Shown in pieces: positions 25,011 through 32,748 of a DNA stretch of 64,000 bases. Every line of letters starts with the position of its first letter. Positions within the stretch are counted from its first letter, which is position 1. The translations under genes and the position numbers were made by a program. Below the pieces are notes generated by a model. It was not told where the DNA came from. It made no database searches and saw only the letters and a program-made list of their open reading frames with translations. This DNA is from CALFXN01 sp937957815 (GTDB lineage: Bacteria > Synergistota > Synergistia > Synergistales > Aminobacteriaceae): NCBI GenBank assembly GCA_036788195.1, contig DAIQNX010000001.1, forward strand, positions 62,001-126,000, written 5' to 3'.

Positions 25011-26879
25011 TCAGGTCAAAGAAGCTTCCTTCGTTTCTTCCGTCCGGCGTTTTTCAATGGAATCCCCGGCGTCGGACTCAGTCCTCCGTCCTCCGTTCAG
25101 TTGCAGGAGATCGTCAAGCTCCTTCCCCTCTATAATTTCCCTTTCGAGCAAAGCTTCGGCAACCAAGTCCATTTTGGATATGTTATCGACAAGAATGTTT
25201 CTGACCTTGTAGTAACATTCGTCCATTATTTTCTTGATTTCCTTGTCGATCTCATACGCGATCTCGTCACTGTAGTTTCTTTCCTCGCCGATGTCTCGTC
25301 CGAGGAAGACCTCCTGGTGCTTGTGTCCCAGCTTGACGAGTCCGAGCTTCTCGCTCATTCCGAATTCAGTGACCATTTGCCGGGCAATTTGCGTCGCCCG
25401 TTCAAGATCGTTTCCAGCTCCGGTCGTCACGTCTCCGAATTTGATTTCCTCGGCGACACGTCCACCCAAAAGGCCGCATATCCTGTCAATCATCTCCGAG
25501 CGCGACATCAGGAACCGGTCCTCCGTAGGCAGCTGTAACGTAAAGCCAAGCGCCATATGACCTCTCGGTATGATCGAAATCTTGTGAACAGGATCGCTTG
25601 AGGGAATGAATTTCGCAACAAGCGCATGCCCGGTTTCGTGATACGCAATAATCCGCTTTTCCCTTTCGCTGACGACGCGGCTTCGACGCTCCGGCCCGGC
25701 GATGACTCTGTCGATCCCCTCTTCAAACTCGCTCATTCCGATATCTTTTCTCCCCACGCGAGCCGCAAGTATCGCGGCCTCATTCACGAGGTTCGCCAGA
25801 TCCGCCCCTACGAACCCGGGCGTTCTCCTGGCAATGACACTGAGATCGACATCTGGCGCAAGTTTTTTCTCTTCGGAATGAACCTTGAGGATCGCTTCAC
25901 GTCCCTTGACGTCGGGTCTGTCGACGACGATATGCCGGTCGAAACGTCCAGGCCTCAGCAACGCAGGGTCGAGAATATCCGGACGGTTTGTCGCGGCGAT
26001 CAGGATTATTCCTGTCTGTTCGTCGAAACCATCGAGTTCGACAAGAAGCTGGTTCAGCGTCTGCTCCCGCTCGTCGTGGCCTCCGCCGAGACCGGCGCCT
26101 CTCTGTCGCCCGACGGCATCCATTTCATCAATGAACACGATGCACGGCTGATATTTTCTGGCCTGATCGAAAAGATCACGAACCCGTGCCGCACCGACAC
26201 CGACAAACATCTCGACGAAATCCGAACCGCTGACGCTGAAAAAGGGAACATCGGCCTCACCGGCCGAAGCACGAGCGAGAAGGGTTTTCCCGGTCCCCGG
26301 AGGTCCGAGAAGCAGAACTCCGCGAGGAACCTTCGCGCCCAGAGCGGTAAACCTTGCGGGATCTTTGAGGTACTCGACAACCTCGCGAAGCTCCTGCTTC
26401 GACTCCTCACAGCCCGCGACATCCTTGAACGTCACCTTCGGGCGATTGTCAAGAAACAATTTCGCCTTGCTCTTGGCGAAATTCATCACTTTGCCGCCGC
26501 CTCCCTGCATGTTGTACAGGAAAAAGACCCAGACACCTATGAGAAGAAGCGTCGGAAAGAGCGATGACAACATATTTGCCCACCAGGGAGTTTTCTGGGG
26601 AGGCTCGATCTCAACCGTTACTCCCTTTTCGGAAATCTCCTTCGCAAGTTTCGCCGGCTCCGCCACGTAGGAGATGAACTCCCGACCGTCACGATACCGC
26701 CCCTTGATCGAATTTTCCCTGATAACGACGGATGTCACCGTTCCGTCGGCGACACCCTGAAGAAATGCGCTGTACGAAACCTCCATAGATTGTTGCGTGC
26801 CCTGCGGAGGAGCCAGAAAAACGTTGACGAGGCTGACCACGAGAACAATCAATATCAGATAGAGGCCAAGATTCTTCAT
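25011..26879 (-). CDS. ftsH: ATP-dependent zinc metalloprotease FtsH
   Basis: The 622-residue protein has an N-terminal membrane helix (about 4-22), a short periplasmic domain, a second helix (about 107-122), an AAA module with Walker A GPPGTGKT (about 192-199), IVFIDEMDAVGRQR and the SRH segment, and a zinc protease domain with HETGH. It extracts and degrades membrane and unstable cytosolic proteins. The ATG at 26879 is preferred to a TTG four codons upstream because of a GGGG site six bases before it. The tilS-hpt-ftsH order is a widely conserved neighbourhood. Confidence 0.97.
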   Translation of the reverse strand: MKNLGLYLILIVLVVSLVNVFLAPPQGTQQSMEVSYSAFLQGVADGTVTSVVIRENSIKGRYRDGREFISYVAEPAKLAKEISEKGVTVEIEPPQKTPWWANMLSSLFPTLLLIGVWVFFLYNMQGGGGKVMNFAKSKAKLFLDNRPKVTFKDVAGCEESKQELREVVEYLKDPARFTALGAKVPRGVLLLGPPGTGKTLLARASAGEADVPFFSVSGSDFVEMFVGVGAARVRDLFDQARKYQPCIVFIDEMDAVGRQRGAGLGGGHDEREQTLNQLLVELDGFDEQTGIILIAATNRPDILDPALLRPGRFDRHIVVDRPDVKGREAILKVHSEEKKLAPDVDLSVIARRTPGFVGADLANLVNEAAILAARVGRKDIGMSEFEEGIDRVIAGPERRSRVVSEREKRIIAYHETGHALVAKFIPSSDPVHKISIIPRGHMALGFTLQLPTEDRFLMSRSEMIDRICGLLGGRVAEEIKFGDVTTGAGNDLERATQIARQMVTEFGMSEKLGLVKLGHKHQEVFLGRDIGEERNYSDEIAYEIDKEIKKIMDECYYKVRNILVDNISKMDLVAEALLEREIIEGKELDDLLQLNGGRRTESDAGDSIEKRRTEETKEASLT

Positions 26880-26891
26880 CAGACGCCCCAA

Positions 26892-27434
26892 TTACGCATT
26901 CTCTCCCCTTTCAGGCACTACAACATGGATTGACGGAACGTTCCGCCATCGCCCAGAATAGTCCAATCCATAGCCCACAACGAAATAATCTGGAATGACA
27001 AACCCTGTGTATCGGACTGCGACTTCTATTTTTCTCCGTTCTTTCTTATCCAGAAGCGCGCACACATGAACGCTTTCCGGTTCTCTCTCGTGCATCATCT
27101 TGACAAGATATGATAGAGTCAGTCCCGTGTCAACAATGTCCTCCACAATCAGGACATGTTTCCCTCGGATGCTGCTGTCGAGGTCCTTCAGAATCCGCAC
27201 AATGCCGCTCGTATTCGTCGAGTCGCCATACGACGAAACCGCCATGAAATCGAGAGCGACCCCGACCGTCCCGTCAATACGCCGTACGAGGTCCGACAGG
27301 AAAATGACGGCACCCTTCAGGATCCCGACGACAACCAGATCCTTGCCCGAATAATCTCGGCTTATCTCCTTCCCGAGTTCCCCAACGCGATGCTGAATCC
27401 TCTCCGAATCGAAAAGTATCTCAGAAAGTATCAT
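26892..27434 (-). CDS. hpt: Hypoxanthine phosphoribosyltransferase
   Basis: The 180-residue protein has the PRPP-binding loop VLIVEDIVDTGLTLSYL (about residue 96-112), the GILKGAVIFLSDLVRRI block and FVIPDYFVVGYGLDYSGRWR, typical of Hpt. It salvages hypoxanthine and guanine to IMP and GMP in the cytoplasm. It overlaps the end of tilS by 14 bases and lies 12 bases before ftsH, so the three are co-transcribed. Length and motifs are normal. Confidence 0.95.
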   Translation of the reverse strand: MILSEILFDSERIQHRVGELGKEISRDYSGKDLVVVGILKGAVIFLSDLVRRIDGTVGVALDFMAVSSYGDSTNTSGIVRILKDLDSSIRGKHVLIVEDIVDTGLTLSYLVKMMHEREPESVHVCALLDKKERRKIEVAVRYTGFVIPDYFVVGYGLDYSGRWRNVPSIHVVVPERGENA

Positions 27435-28761
27435 CGTCGTTCACTCTGACCTCTCTGCAGGAATTATATCGAATCGCAACAGAAAGTCCTTCTCCGGCGG
27501 ACAACTCCATGGGATCCCGCCAAAAGGGGACGAAGAACTTTACCCCAATCCGCAGAACCGGCCAATACTCCCTACAAAACCAGGGAACGCACTGGGCGTC
27601 TTTGTTCCCGGATCTGACCATAGCGGCAGCGGGCATCACGGAAAACGTGGTATTGGACCACTGCACCGGATTTCCGCCCGCGAATCCAAACGTCCATCCT
27701 CCCCAGGAAAAGACATCTCCCGGCAAGGGAATCCAACCGGATTCGACCGGAAAGGGGCCCGGAACAGGTACCGGAATCCACGCCACCATATCTCCGCCGC
27801 AGCAGACCTCCCATCCGCCCTGCCATTGAAAAGTCCACCTTCCGCCACTTTCGCACAATCTGCAAAGGATGCCGACACGAGAGCGCGAAAGAGCGCGAAG
27901 GCGCAGCTTCCTGCCAATCGCTCTCAACAGCAACGGCTTGTCATGCGGCGCAAGTGCAGAAAAGGCGCTTTTCCTCATAAGGAACGGAAATAACGGCGAG
28001 AGACATTCTATATTCCTCAAAAGTTCTCCGGCGCGTTCCTCTTCTCTCGAACGAAGGACTGACGTCTCTTCGGCCAGATCGAAAAGGCGATCCCTGACCC
28101 TTGGGTTCAGGCGATTTTCGATCCACGGCAGAAGCTCACGCCGAATTCTGTTTCGGGAAAAAGTCACATCGTTGTTCGTCTCATCCTCGCGCCATGGAAC
28201 GGCACGTTCTTCAAGGATCCTTCGCAACTTTTCGCGTGAAAACGCGAGAAGCGGCCGCACAATTCTTCCGCGCCTTTCCGGAATTCCGGCCAATCCGAAA
28301 AGTCCAGTACCCCGAAAGAGATTCAACAACATCGTTTCGATCCGATCATCAGCATTATGACCGAATGCAATGCCCCAAGCGCTTATTTCCTCTCGGACAA
28401 TTCCCAGAATCGCATACCGTATTCGCCGTGCGCCTTCCTCAAGGGTCTCTCCGCGCCTTCGAAGCCTTGGCACTGCCGTATGGACAATCGAACACGGAAC
28501 CCCGAATTTGCGGGAGATCTCGGCAACGAAGAGCGCGTCTTCTTCGGAAGATCGCCCGCGAATCCCGTGCTCCACGTGAGCAACGACGATTTCTCCGGGC
28601 CAAAACATCCTGAAGAACCACAGAAGCGCAACAGAATCGCCTCCGCCCGACACGGCGAGCACCATGGGATCCCGAGCACCCCACCACCCCTGCCGGATCC
28701 CGGCGCTTCGAAATTCCTTTTCGAGGTACGCATCGGACATATCGTATCGATCGCACTTCAT
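27421..28761 (-). CDS. tilS: tRNA(Ile)-lysidine synthetase
   Basis: The 446-residue protein contains the N-type ATP pyrophosphatase loop VLAVSGGGDSVALLWFF (about residue 34), HVEHGIRG, AFGHNADDRIETMLLNLFRG and ETNNDVTFSRNRIRRELLP, which identify TilS. It adds lysine to C34 of the CAU-anticodon tRNA-Ile2 so that it reads AUA. The C-terminal domain is present but divergent. Start at ATG 28761, ribosome site AAAGGA eleven bases upstream. The Met(CAT) tRNA 100 bases away is the elongator, not the expected substrate. Confidence 0.93.
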   Translation of the reverse strand: MKCDRYDMSDAYLEKEFRSAGIRQGWWGARDPMVLAVSGGGDSVALLWFFRMFWPGEIVVAHVEHGIRGRSSEEDALFVAEISRKFGVPCSIVHTAVPRLRRRGETLEEGARRIRYAILGIVREEISAWGIAFGHNADDRIETMLLNLFRGTGLFGLAGIPERRGRIVRPLLAFSREKLRRILEERAVPWREDETNNDVTFSRNRIRRELLPWIENRLNPRVRDRLFDLAEETSVLRSREEERAGELLRNIECLSPLFPFLMRKSAFSALAPHDKPLLLRAIGRKLRLRALSRSRVGILCRLCESGGRWTFQWQGGWEVCCGGDMVAWIPVPVPGPFPVESGWIPLPGDVFSWGGWTFGFAGGNPVQWSNTTFSVMPAAAMVRSGNKDAQCVPWFCREYWPVLRIGVKFFVPFWRDPMELSAGEGLSVAIRYNSCREVRVNDDDTF

Positions 28762-28821
28762 TCCGCAACGAATCCTTTACGCGCTGTAATGCCGAAGGGA
28801 ACCTCCGCCCCTTGCGACGCG

Positions 28822-28852
28822 AAAAAAAAACGGCTCCCTTCGTCGGGAACCG
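28822..28852 (-). terminator. Terminator of the tRNA-Leu/fMet/Met operon
   Basis: Minus-strand CGGTTCCC/GGGAGCCG stem with a six-base loop, followed by nine T, between tRNA-Met and tilS. Confidence 0.88.
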
Positions 28853-28863
28853 TCGAACGAGCA

Positions 28864-28940
28864 TGGTGGCGGTGACTGGAATCGAACCAGTGACACTGCG
28901 GGTATGAACCGCATGCTCTAGCCATCTGAGCTACACCGCC
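28864..28940 (-). tRNA. tRNA-Met(CAT), elongator
   Basis: Acceptor GGCGGTG/CACCGCC, anticodon stem TGCGG/CCGCA enclosing TTCATAC (anticodon CAT), discriminator A, encoded CCA. The overall sequence resembles bacterial elongator tRNA-Met rather than the CAU-reading tRNA-Ile2; C34 would be a possible target of TmcAL (gene at 62282). Confidence 0.93.
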
Positions 28941-28941
28941 G

Positions 28942-29020
<79 letters not shown>

Positions 29021-29034
29021 ATATACAACCTCTT

Positions 29035-29120
29035 TGGTGCCGGACGCGGGACTCGAACCCGCACGGACTCTCGTCCACAGGATTTTAAGTCCCGTGCGTC
29101 TACCATTCCGCCAGCCCGGC
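29035..29120 (-). tRNA. tRNA-Leu(TAA)
   Basis: An 86-base class II tRNA with a long variable arm; anticodon loop CTTAAAA (anticodon TAA); acceptor GCCGGGC/GTCCGGC; encoded CCA. First tRNA of the three-gene unit Leu-fMet-Met. Confidence 0.95.
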
Positions 29121-29132
29121 CAGCACTGAGAG

Positions 29133-29161
29133 ATTATAGAGACACAAAGGGAATTCGTCAA
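29133..29161 (-). promoter_or_regulatory. Promoter of the tRNA-Leu/fMet/Met operon
   Basis: Minus-strand TTGACG (29156-29161), 17-base spacer, TATAAT (29133-29138), twelve bases before tRNA-Leu. Strong match, as expected for stable RNA. Confidence 0.85.
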
Positions 29162-29206
29162 GCTCAAAGTCCGGAGAATCGATTTTCCGAAAAAAACATC
29201 CGGTAA

Positions 29207-30460
29207 TCACGCGTCTTGTGCTGCCGTTTCCGTCATCGGCACAGGTGACCTGTACTTCCTGAAAACGTGAGGTTCTTTTGCGAAACGTACCGGCAACTGC
29301 AACGGAAGAAGTTCTCTTTTCCCGAAATCATCAATCGCACAACGAATGAAAAAAGCATCCTGTCCGGCAATGTCGACAATCTTCATTCGCGATTCGGACC
29401 TTCCTGCGCTGTCGCGAAGAATCAAAATCCGCGGGCTTAACAAATTCCGTTCCTTCGCCTCAAGGACGACTCCAAACGATCCATCGGAGAGTTCGACCGC
29501 TGTTCCTGCCGGATACAGCCCCAATCCTGAAAGAAGAGTTCGAACGATAAACGTGTCGAAGTTCGACTGTGCGCGCCCGACGATCGCCGATACGGCCTCG
29601 TCGCTCCTCCTGGAGTCCTCTCTTCCGGCTTCGTTGATCAGATTGTCGAAGATATCGGCAATCGCAACAATACGCGCCGGGATGGGAATATCCTCTCCCT
29701 TCAAGCCGTCCGGATACCCCTTCCCCTCCCACAGCTCGTGATGCGAACGAATTGCCGAAAGAATTCGATCATCTCCGACGGAAACATCCTTCAAAACGGC
29801 CTCACCCAATAGAGTATGGCATTGAAGCATCCTGATCTCGGCTTCGCTGAAGGTCTTCCGTCTGCCAATCAGTTCTCTCGGAAGAAACGCCTTGCCCACG
29901 TCGTGAAGCAGCGCTCCCATGGCAACGGCTGCCGTGTATTTCGGCCAGAGGGGGAACATCCTCGAAGCGATGTACCCCGAAACGAGCGCGACATTAAGTG
30001 AATGATGCGAGAGCGTTTCCTCGACTCCCCGGATCATGGAAATCGAAAACGTGATCTGAGGGGTCTTGTGAATCTCGTCCTGAAGGTACGGCCCGATTGT
30101 CAGAAGTGAGAGGATTCCGTGCTCTCTTCTGCCCTTATCGTGAATGTTCGAGAACAAACCGGCCACCTGCCGCACGACGACCTGCGAAAGGAGCGTGTTC
30201 ACCTGAGGAATCGTATGGTTCCAACTCTTGAGAAGATTTCTGAATTCTTCGGCCGTAACGATCGGACTTTCCTTCACAACGATATGATGAACTCCGTGGC
30301 GTTTGAGAAAATCAACGATATCGGGCTGCGATCGTCGGAGGGATGAAAGTTCATACCCTTTCGGAACAAGAAGAACGGAAGAACCGGACACGACGTCGGC
30401 CGCCGTAACGCCGTGTTCTGACGCAATTTGCTCAACACGAATTCTCTTCGTCCGCGCCAT
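29207..30460 (-). CDS. HD-GYP domain protein (probable cyclic-di-GMP phosphodiesterase)
   Basis: The 417-residue protein has an N-terminal region of unknown type (about 1-140) and a central HD-GYP domain: HHSLNVALVSGYIASRM, ALLHDVGKAFLPRELI with the metal-binding HD pair, LQCHTLLGEAVL, and HHELWEGKGYPDGLKGEDIP, which contains the GYP motif. The family hydrolyses c-di-GMP. The C-terminus (about 330-417) has a PilZ-like or beta-rich look but no clear motif. There is no receiver domain and no membrane segment. It is transcribed alone from a promoter whose -10 is covered by a perfect palindrome (separate entry). Confidence 0.9.
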   Translation of the reverse strand: MARTKRIRVEQIASEHGVTAADVVSGSSVLLVPKGYELSSLRRSQPDIVDFLKRHGVHHIVVKESPIVTAEEFRNLLKSWNHTIPQVNTLLSQVVVRQVAGLFSNIHDKGRREHGILSLLTIGPYLQDEIHKTPQITFSISMIRGVEETLSHHSLNVALVSGYIASRMFPLWPKYTAAVAMGALLHDVGKAFLPRELIGRRKTFSEAEIRMLQCHTLLGEAVLKDVSVGDDRILSAIRSHHELWEGKGYPDGLKGEDIPIPARIVAIADIFDNLINEAGREDSRRSDEAVSAIVGRAQSNFDTFIVRTLLSGLGLYPAGTAVELSDGSFGVVLEAKERNLLSPRILILRDSAGRSESRMKIVDIAGQDAFFIRCAIDDFGKRELLPLQLPVRFAKEPHVFRKYRSPVPMTETAAQDA

Positions 30461-30498
30461 GTTCTCGCCCCTTCGCGTTTACATTTTTTTACTTATTT

Positions 30499-30527
30499 AT
30501 CCTATCGGATAGGATTCCTTTACGCAA
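30499..30527 (-). promoter_or_regulatory. Promoter of the HD-GYP gene with an overlapping 17-bp palindrome
   Basis: Minus-strand TTGCGT (30522-30527), 17-base spacer, TAGGAT (30499-30504). The perfect palindrome ATCCTATCGGATAGGAT (30499-30515) covers the -10 hexamer and part of the spacer and looks like a repressor operator. The regulator is unknown. Confidence 0.55.
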
Positions 30528-30571
30528 GACGGCGGACGAGTTTCGTATGGAAAGGTACAGACGTGCGATCA

Positions 30572-30600
30572 TTGACACAAGCAACCGGCAATGATATTCT
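30572..30600 (+). promoter_or_regulatory. Promoter of the hisC-yerC pair
   Basis: TTGACA (30572-30577), 17-base spacer, TATTCT (30595-30600), about 55 bases before the hisC start. Confidence 0.7.
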
Positions 30601-30654
30601 GCATAATCATGCGTATTGTACATTTTAAAACACTAAAGCATGGAGTTGAAAACC

Positions 30655-31665
30655 ATGTATCGGCTTGACAAGAACGAACTTCCCTTCTCACTGCCTTCCC
30701 AGCTCAGGGAGCGGATCCGAAAAGCGCTCGACGCTGTTGAGACAAACCGGTATCCCGATCCAACCTATACGGAACTCAAAACCGCTCTCGCATCGCGTTT
30801 TGGACTCAAACCCTCGAACGTCGTCACCGGAAATGGCGGAGACGAGCTTTTGTGGCTTTCCTTTGCATCGTTCGCCCGGCAAGACAGGCCGGTTTTTTTT
30901 CTGAAGCCTTCTTTTTCAGAATATGAGCGTCTTTCGGGTGTATTCAACGTGTCTCATGTCTCCTCGACGATACAAATCGCCGAAAATATCTCCTTCGACA
31001 TGGCCGGCTGCATCTCCGCCCTTCGGACGCACACTCCATCGCTCGTCCTTATCGATTCTCCGAACAATCCGACCGGAAACAGCCTTCCACCTCAGATGCT
31101 CGATGAGATTTTCGAATGGACGCAATCGAACGACTCCATCCTGCTCCTCGACGAGGCGTATGGGGAATTCGCGGAGCACCGCTATTCCGACCGGTTCCTC
31201 GACACCGGAATTCCTCCCCGCACCATAGTTCTCAAAACACTCTCGAAAGCGTGGGGATTCGCGGGATGCAGACTGGGATACGTACTCTGTCCGCCGGAGA
31301 TAGCCGGCATTCTGGATGGAATCCGGAGCCCGTTCAACATAAATGCGTTCTCCGCCGCTGCGGCCCTTGAGCTTCTCCGGTATCCGGAAATCATGGAAAG
31401 GAACGTCGGGGAAATACGTTCAAGAAGGGACTCTTTCACACAACGCATGAATTCGTTGTCGGGATGGCGCGCATTCCCGAGCGACACGAATTTCGTTCTC
31501 CTTGCCAGACAGCCTGTCATTCCTGACTTTCACCGGATTTCAGCGTCTGCGGGATTTCGCCTCAAGATCGTTTTCCCGGAGAATCGGAACCGGACATGGA
31601 TTCGGGTAAGCATCGGAACCGAATGGGAGATGGAAGCTCTGTTTTCGTTCTTTTCCACCCTGTAA
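30655..31665 (+). CDS. hisC: Histidinol-phosphate aminotransferase-like PLP enzyme
   Basis: The 336-residue protein is a class I/II aminotransferase of the HisC group: RLDKNELPF at the start, TGNGGDELLWLSFASF, DSPNNPTGN, LLLDEAYGEF and the PLP-lysine region LKTLSKAWGFAGCRLGYV, ending with a conserved arginine in IRVSIGTEWEM. HisC converts imidazole-acetol phosphate to histidinol phosphate; related enzymes act on aromatic amino acids or in cobalamin synthesis (CobD), so substrate is not certain. No other his gene is near. ATG 30655 is chosen because GGAG lies nine bases upstream; an ATG five codons earlier would contain that site. It is followed 30 bases later by a TrpR-like regulator. Confidence 0.82.
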   Translation: MYRLDKNELPFSLPSQLRERIRKALDAVETNRYPDPTYTELKTALASRFGLKPSNVVTGNGGDELLWLSFASFARQDRPVFFLKPSFSEYERLSGVFNVSHVSSTIQIAENISFDMAGCISALRTHTPSLVLIDSPNNPTGNSLPPQMLDEIFEWTQSNDSILLLDEAYGEFAEHRYSDRFLDTGIPPRTIVLKTLSKAWGFAGCRLGYVLCPPEIAGILDGIRSPFNINAFSAAAALELLRYPEIMERNVGEIRSRRDSFTQRMNSLSGWRAFPSDTNFVLLARQPVIPDFHRISASAGFRLKIVFPENRNRTWIRVSIGTEWEMEALFSFFSTL

Positions 31666-31695
31666 CCGTAGCGATCGACAGTGGAGGTGTATGCC

Positions 31696-32004
31696 GTGGC
31701 TGATACCTGGAAGGATGAATGGACCGATCAATTGTGCCGTGCGTTTCTTTCGCTGAAGACAGTCGACGAGATGTATTGCTTCCTTGAGGATGTTGCAACG
31801 ATCGGGGAGATTTGCGCCCTCGCCCAGAGACTCGAAGTCGCCCGCCTGCTGAACGAAGGATGCACCTATCCCGAAATCGCGAAGCAAACCACGGAGGGGA
31901 AAAAAAAGGTAAGTACCGCAACGATCAGCCGGGTCAAGAAGTTTCTGGAGTACGGCGCGGACGGATACAAAATCGTGCTCGAACGGCTCAAGCAACAGGA
32001 ATGA
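31696..32004 (+). CDS. yerC: TrpR-related regulator, YerC/YecD family
   Basis: The 102-residue protein matches the YerC/YecD group of the TrpR superfamily: helical, with LEDVATIGEICALAQRLEVA and the helix-turn-helix GCTYPEIAKQTTEGKKKVST-ATISRVKKFL. These are presumed DNA-binding repressors; ligand and target are mostly unknown. The GTG at 31696 has GGAGG eight bases upstream. It follows hisC on the same strand with no terminator between, so the pair is probably co-transcribed and may regulate amino-acid genes. Its stop lies in the following terminator. Confidence 0.85.
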   Translation: MADTWKDEWTDQLCRAFLSLKTVDEMYCFLEDVATIGEICALAQRLEVARLLNEGCTYPEIAKQTTEGKKKVSTATISRVKKFLEYGADGYKIVLERLKQQE

Positions 32005-32050
32005 CAGAAAAAAGCGACCGGAAGAACTTCCGGTCGCTTTTTTCTGTCAT
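32001..32050. terminator. Bidirectional terminator between yerC and the endonuclease III gene
   Basis: A near-perfect 50-base palindrome with arms containing AGCGACCGGAAG and its complement, a two-base loop, and T tracts on both strands. It overlaps the stop codons of both convergent genes. Confidence 0.93.
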
Positions 32051-32748
32051 CGGGCAGTACCCGCGAAAAAACACAGCGAGACAAGAGGGCATTGGATGCA
32101 TTTCGGATTTCTCGCGGAGCATAGTCCTCTCCCGTGGTGGATAATGTTGACGTGAGCGCCTAGAAATCGGTTTTCAGGAACGACGGACTCGAAAAAAACG
32201 CTGATCTTTTCCGGCGGCGTCCTTTCTTCAGCCCACTCCATCCGTCGCGCGAAGCGGGCGATATGCGTATCGACGGGAAATGCGGGAATCCCGAAATCGA
32301 AGAGCAGAACGCAGGCGACGGTCTTCGGACCGACTCCGGCGAACGAATCGAGCAAATTTCTTATCCCGCCGGGATCCCATGAACGGAGAGATTCCATGGA
32401 GTATGTTCCCAGCCGCTCGTAAACGACCTTCAGTATATCGACAATCCTTTGCGATTTGATAAGCGATAACCCGGCTGGTTTGATCGCTTCCGCAATACCT
32501 GCCGGATCGTGTACGGCCATAGACCATTCGGGAAAAGCCTCGCGAAGGCGCTCATACGCGCGATCCCGGTTTCTGTCGTTCGTGTTTTGCGACAGGACCG
32601 TCAGGACAAGTCCGTCAAGCGGATCTTCATGTCCGAGTTCCGGAGGATTTTCTTCGTTATGCCATATTCCCTCGAGAATATCCAAAACACGAAGAACCTG
32701 TTCCCGGAGGCTCCGATCCGATTTTTGTCCGGCTTCGGCCATCATCAT
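32047..32748 (-). CDS. nth: Endonuclease III-type DNA glycosylase/AP lyase (HhH-GPD, [4Fe-4S])
   Basis: The 233-residue protein has the helix-hairpin-helix FAGVGPKTVACVLLF with the catalytic lysine, the catalytic aspartate in FPVDTHIARFARR, and a C-terminal iron-sulfur loop C-x6-C-x2-C-x5-C (CSARNPKCIQCPLVSLC). It removes damaged pyrimidines or related bases. A group-specific trait is the LTVLSQNTNDRNRDRAY segment; whether it prefers thymine glycol, or mismatches as in thermophile variants, is open. The start overlaps the end of the lon gene; the triple ATG (32740-32748) leaves two codons of uncertainty. Confidence 0.88.
   Translation of the reverse strand: MMMAEAGQKSDRSLREQVLRVLDILEGIWHNEENPPELGHEDPLDGLVLTVLSQNTNDRNRDRAYERLREAFPEWSMAVHDPAGIAEAIKPAGLSLIKSQRIVDILKVVYERLGTYSMESLRSWDPGGIRNLLDSFAGVGPKTVACVLLFDFGIPAFPVDTHIARFARRMEWAEERTPPEKISVFFESVVPENRFLGAHVNIIHHGRGLCSARNPKCIQCPLVSLCFFAGTAR

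Noticed and set aside
28864..28940. tRNA with CAT anticodon next to tilS as tRNA-Ile2, the TilS substrate
   Set aside because: Its acceptor and anticodon arms match bacterial elongator tRNA-Met; the adjacency to tilS is probably chance.
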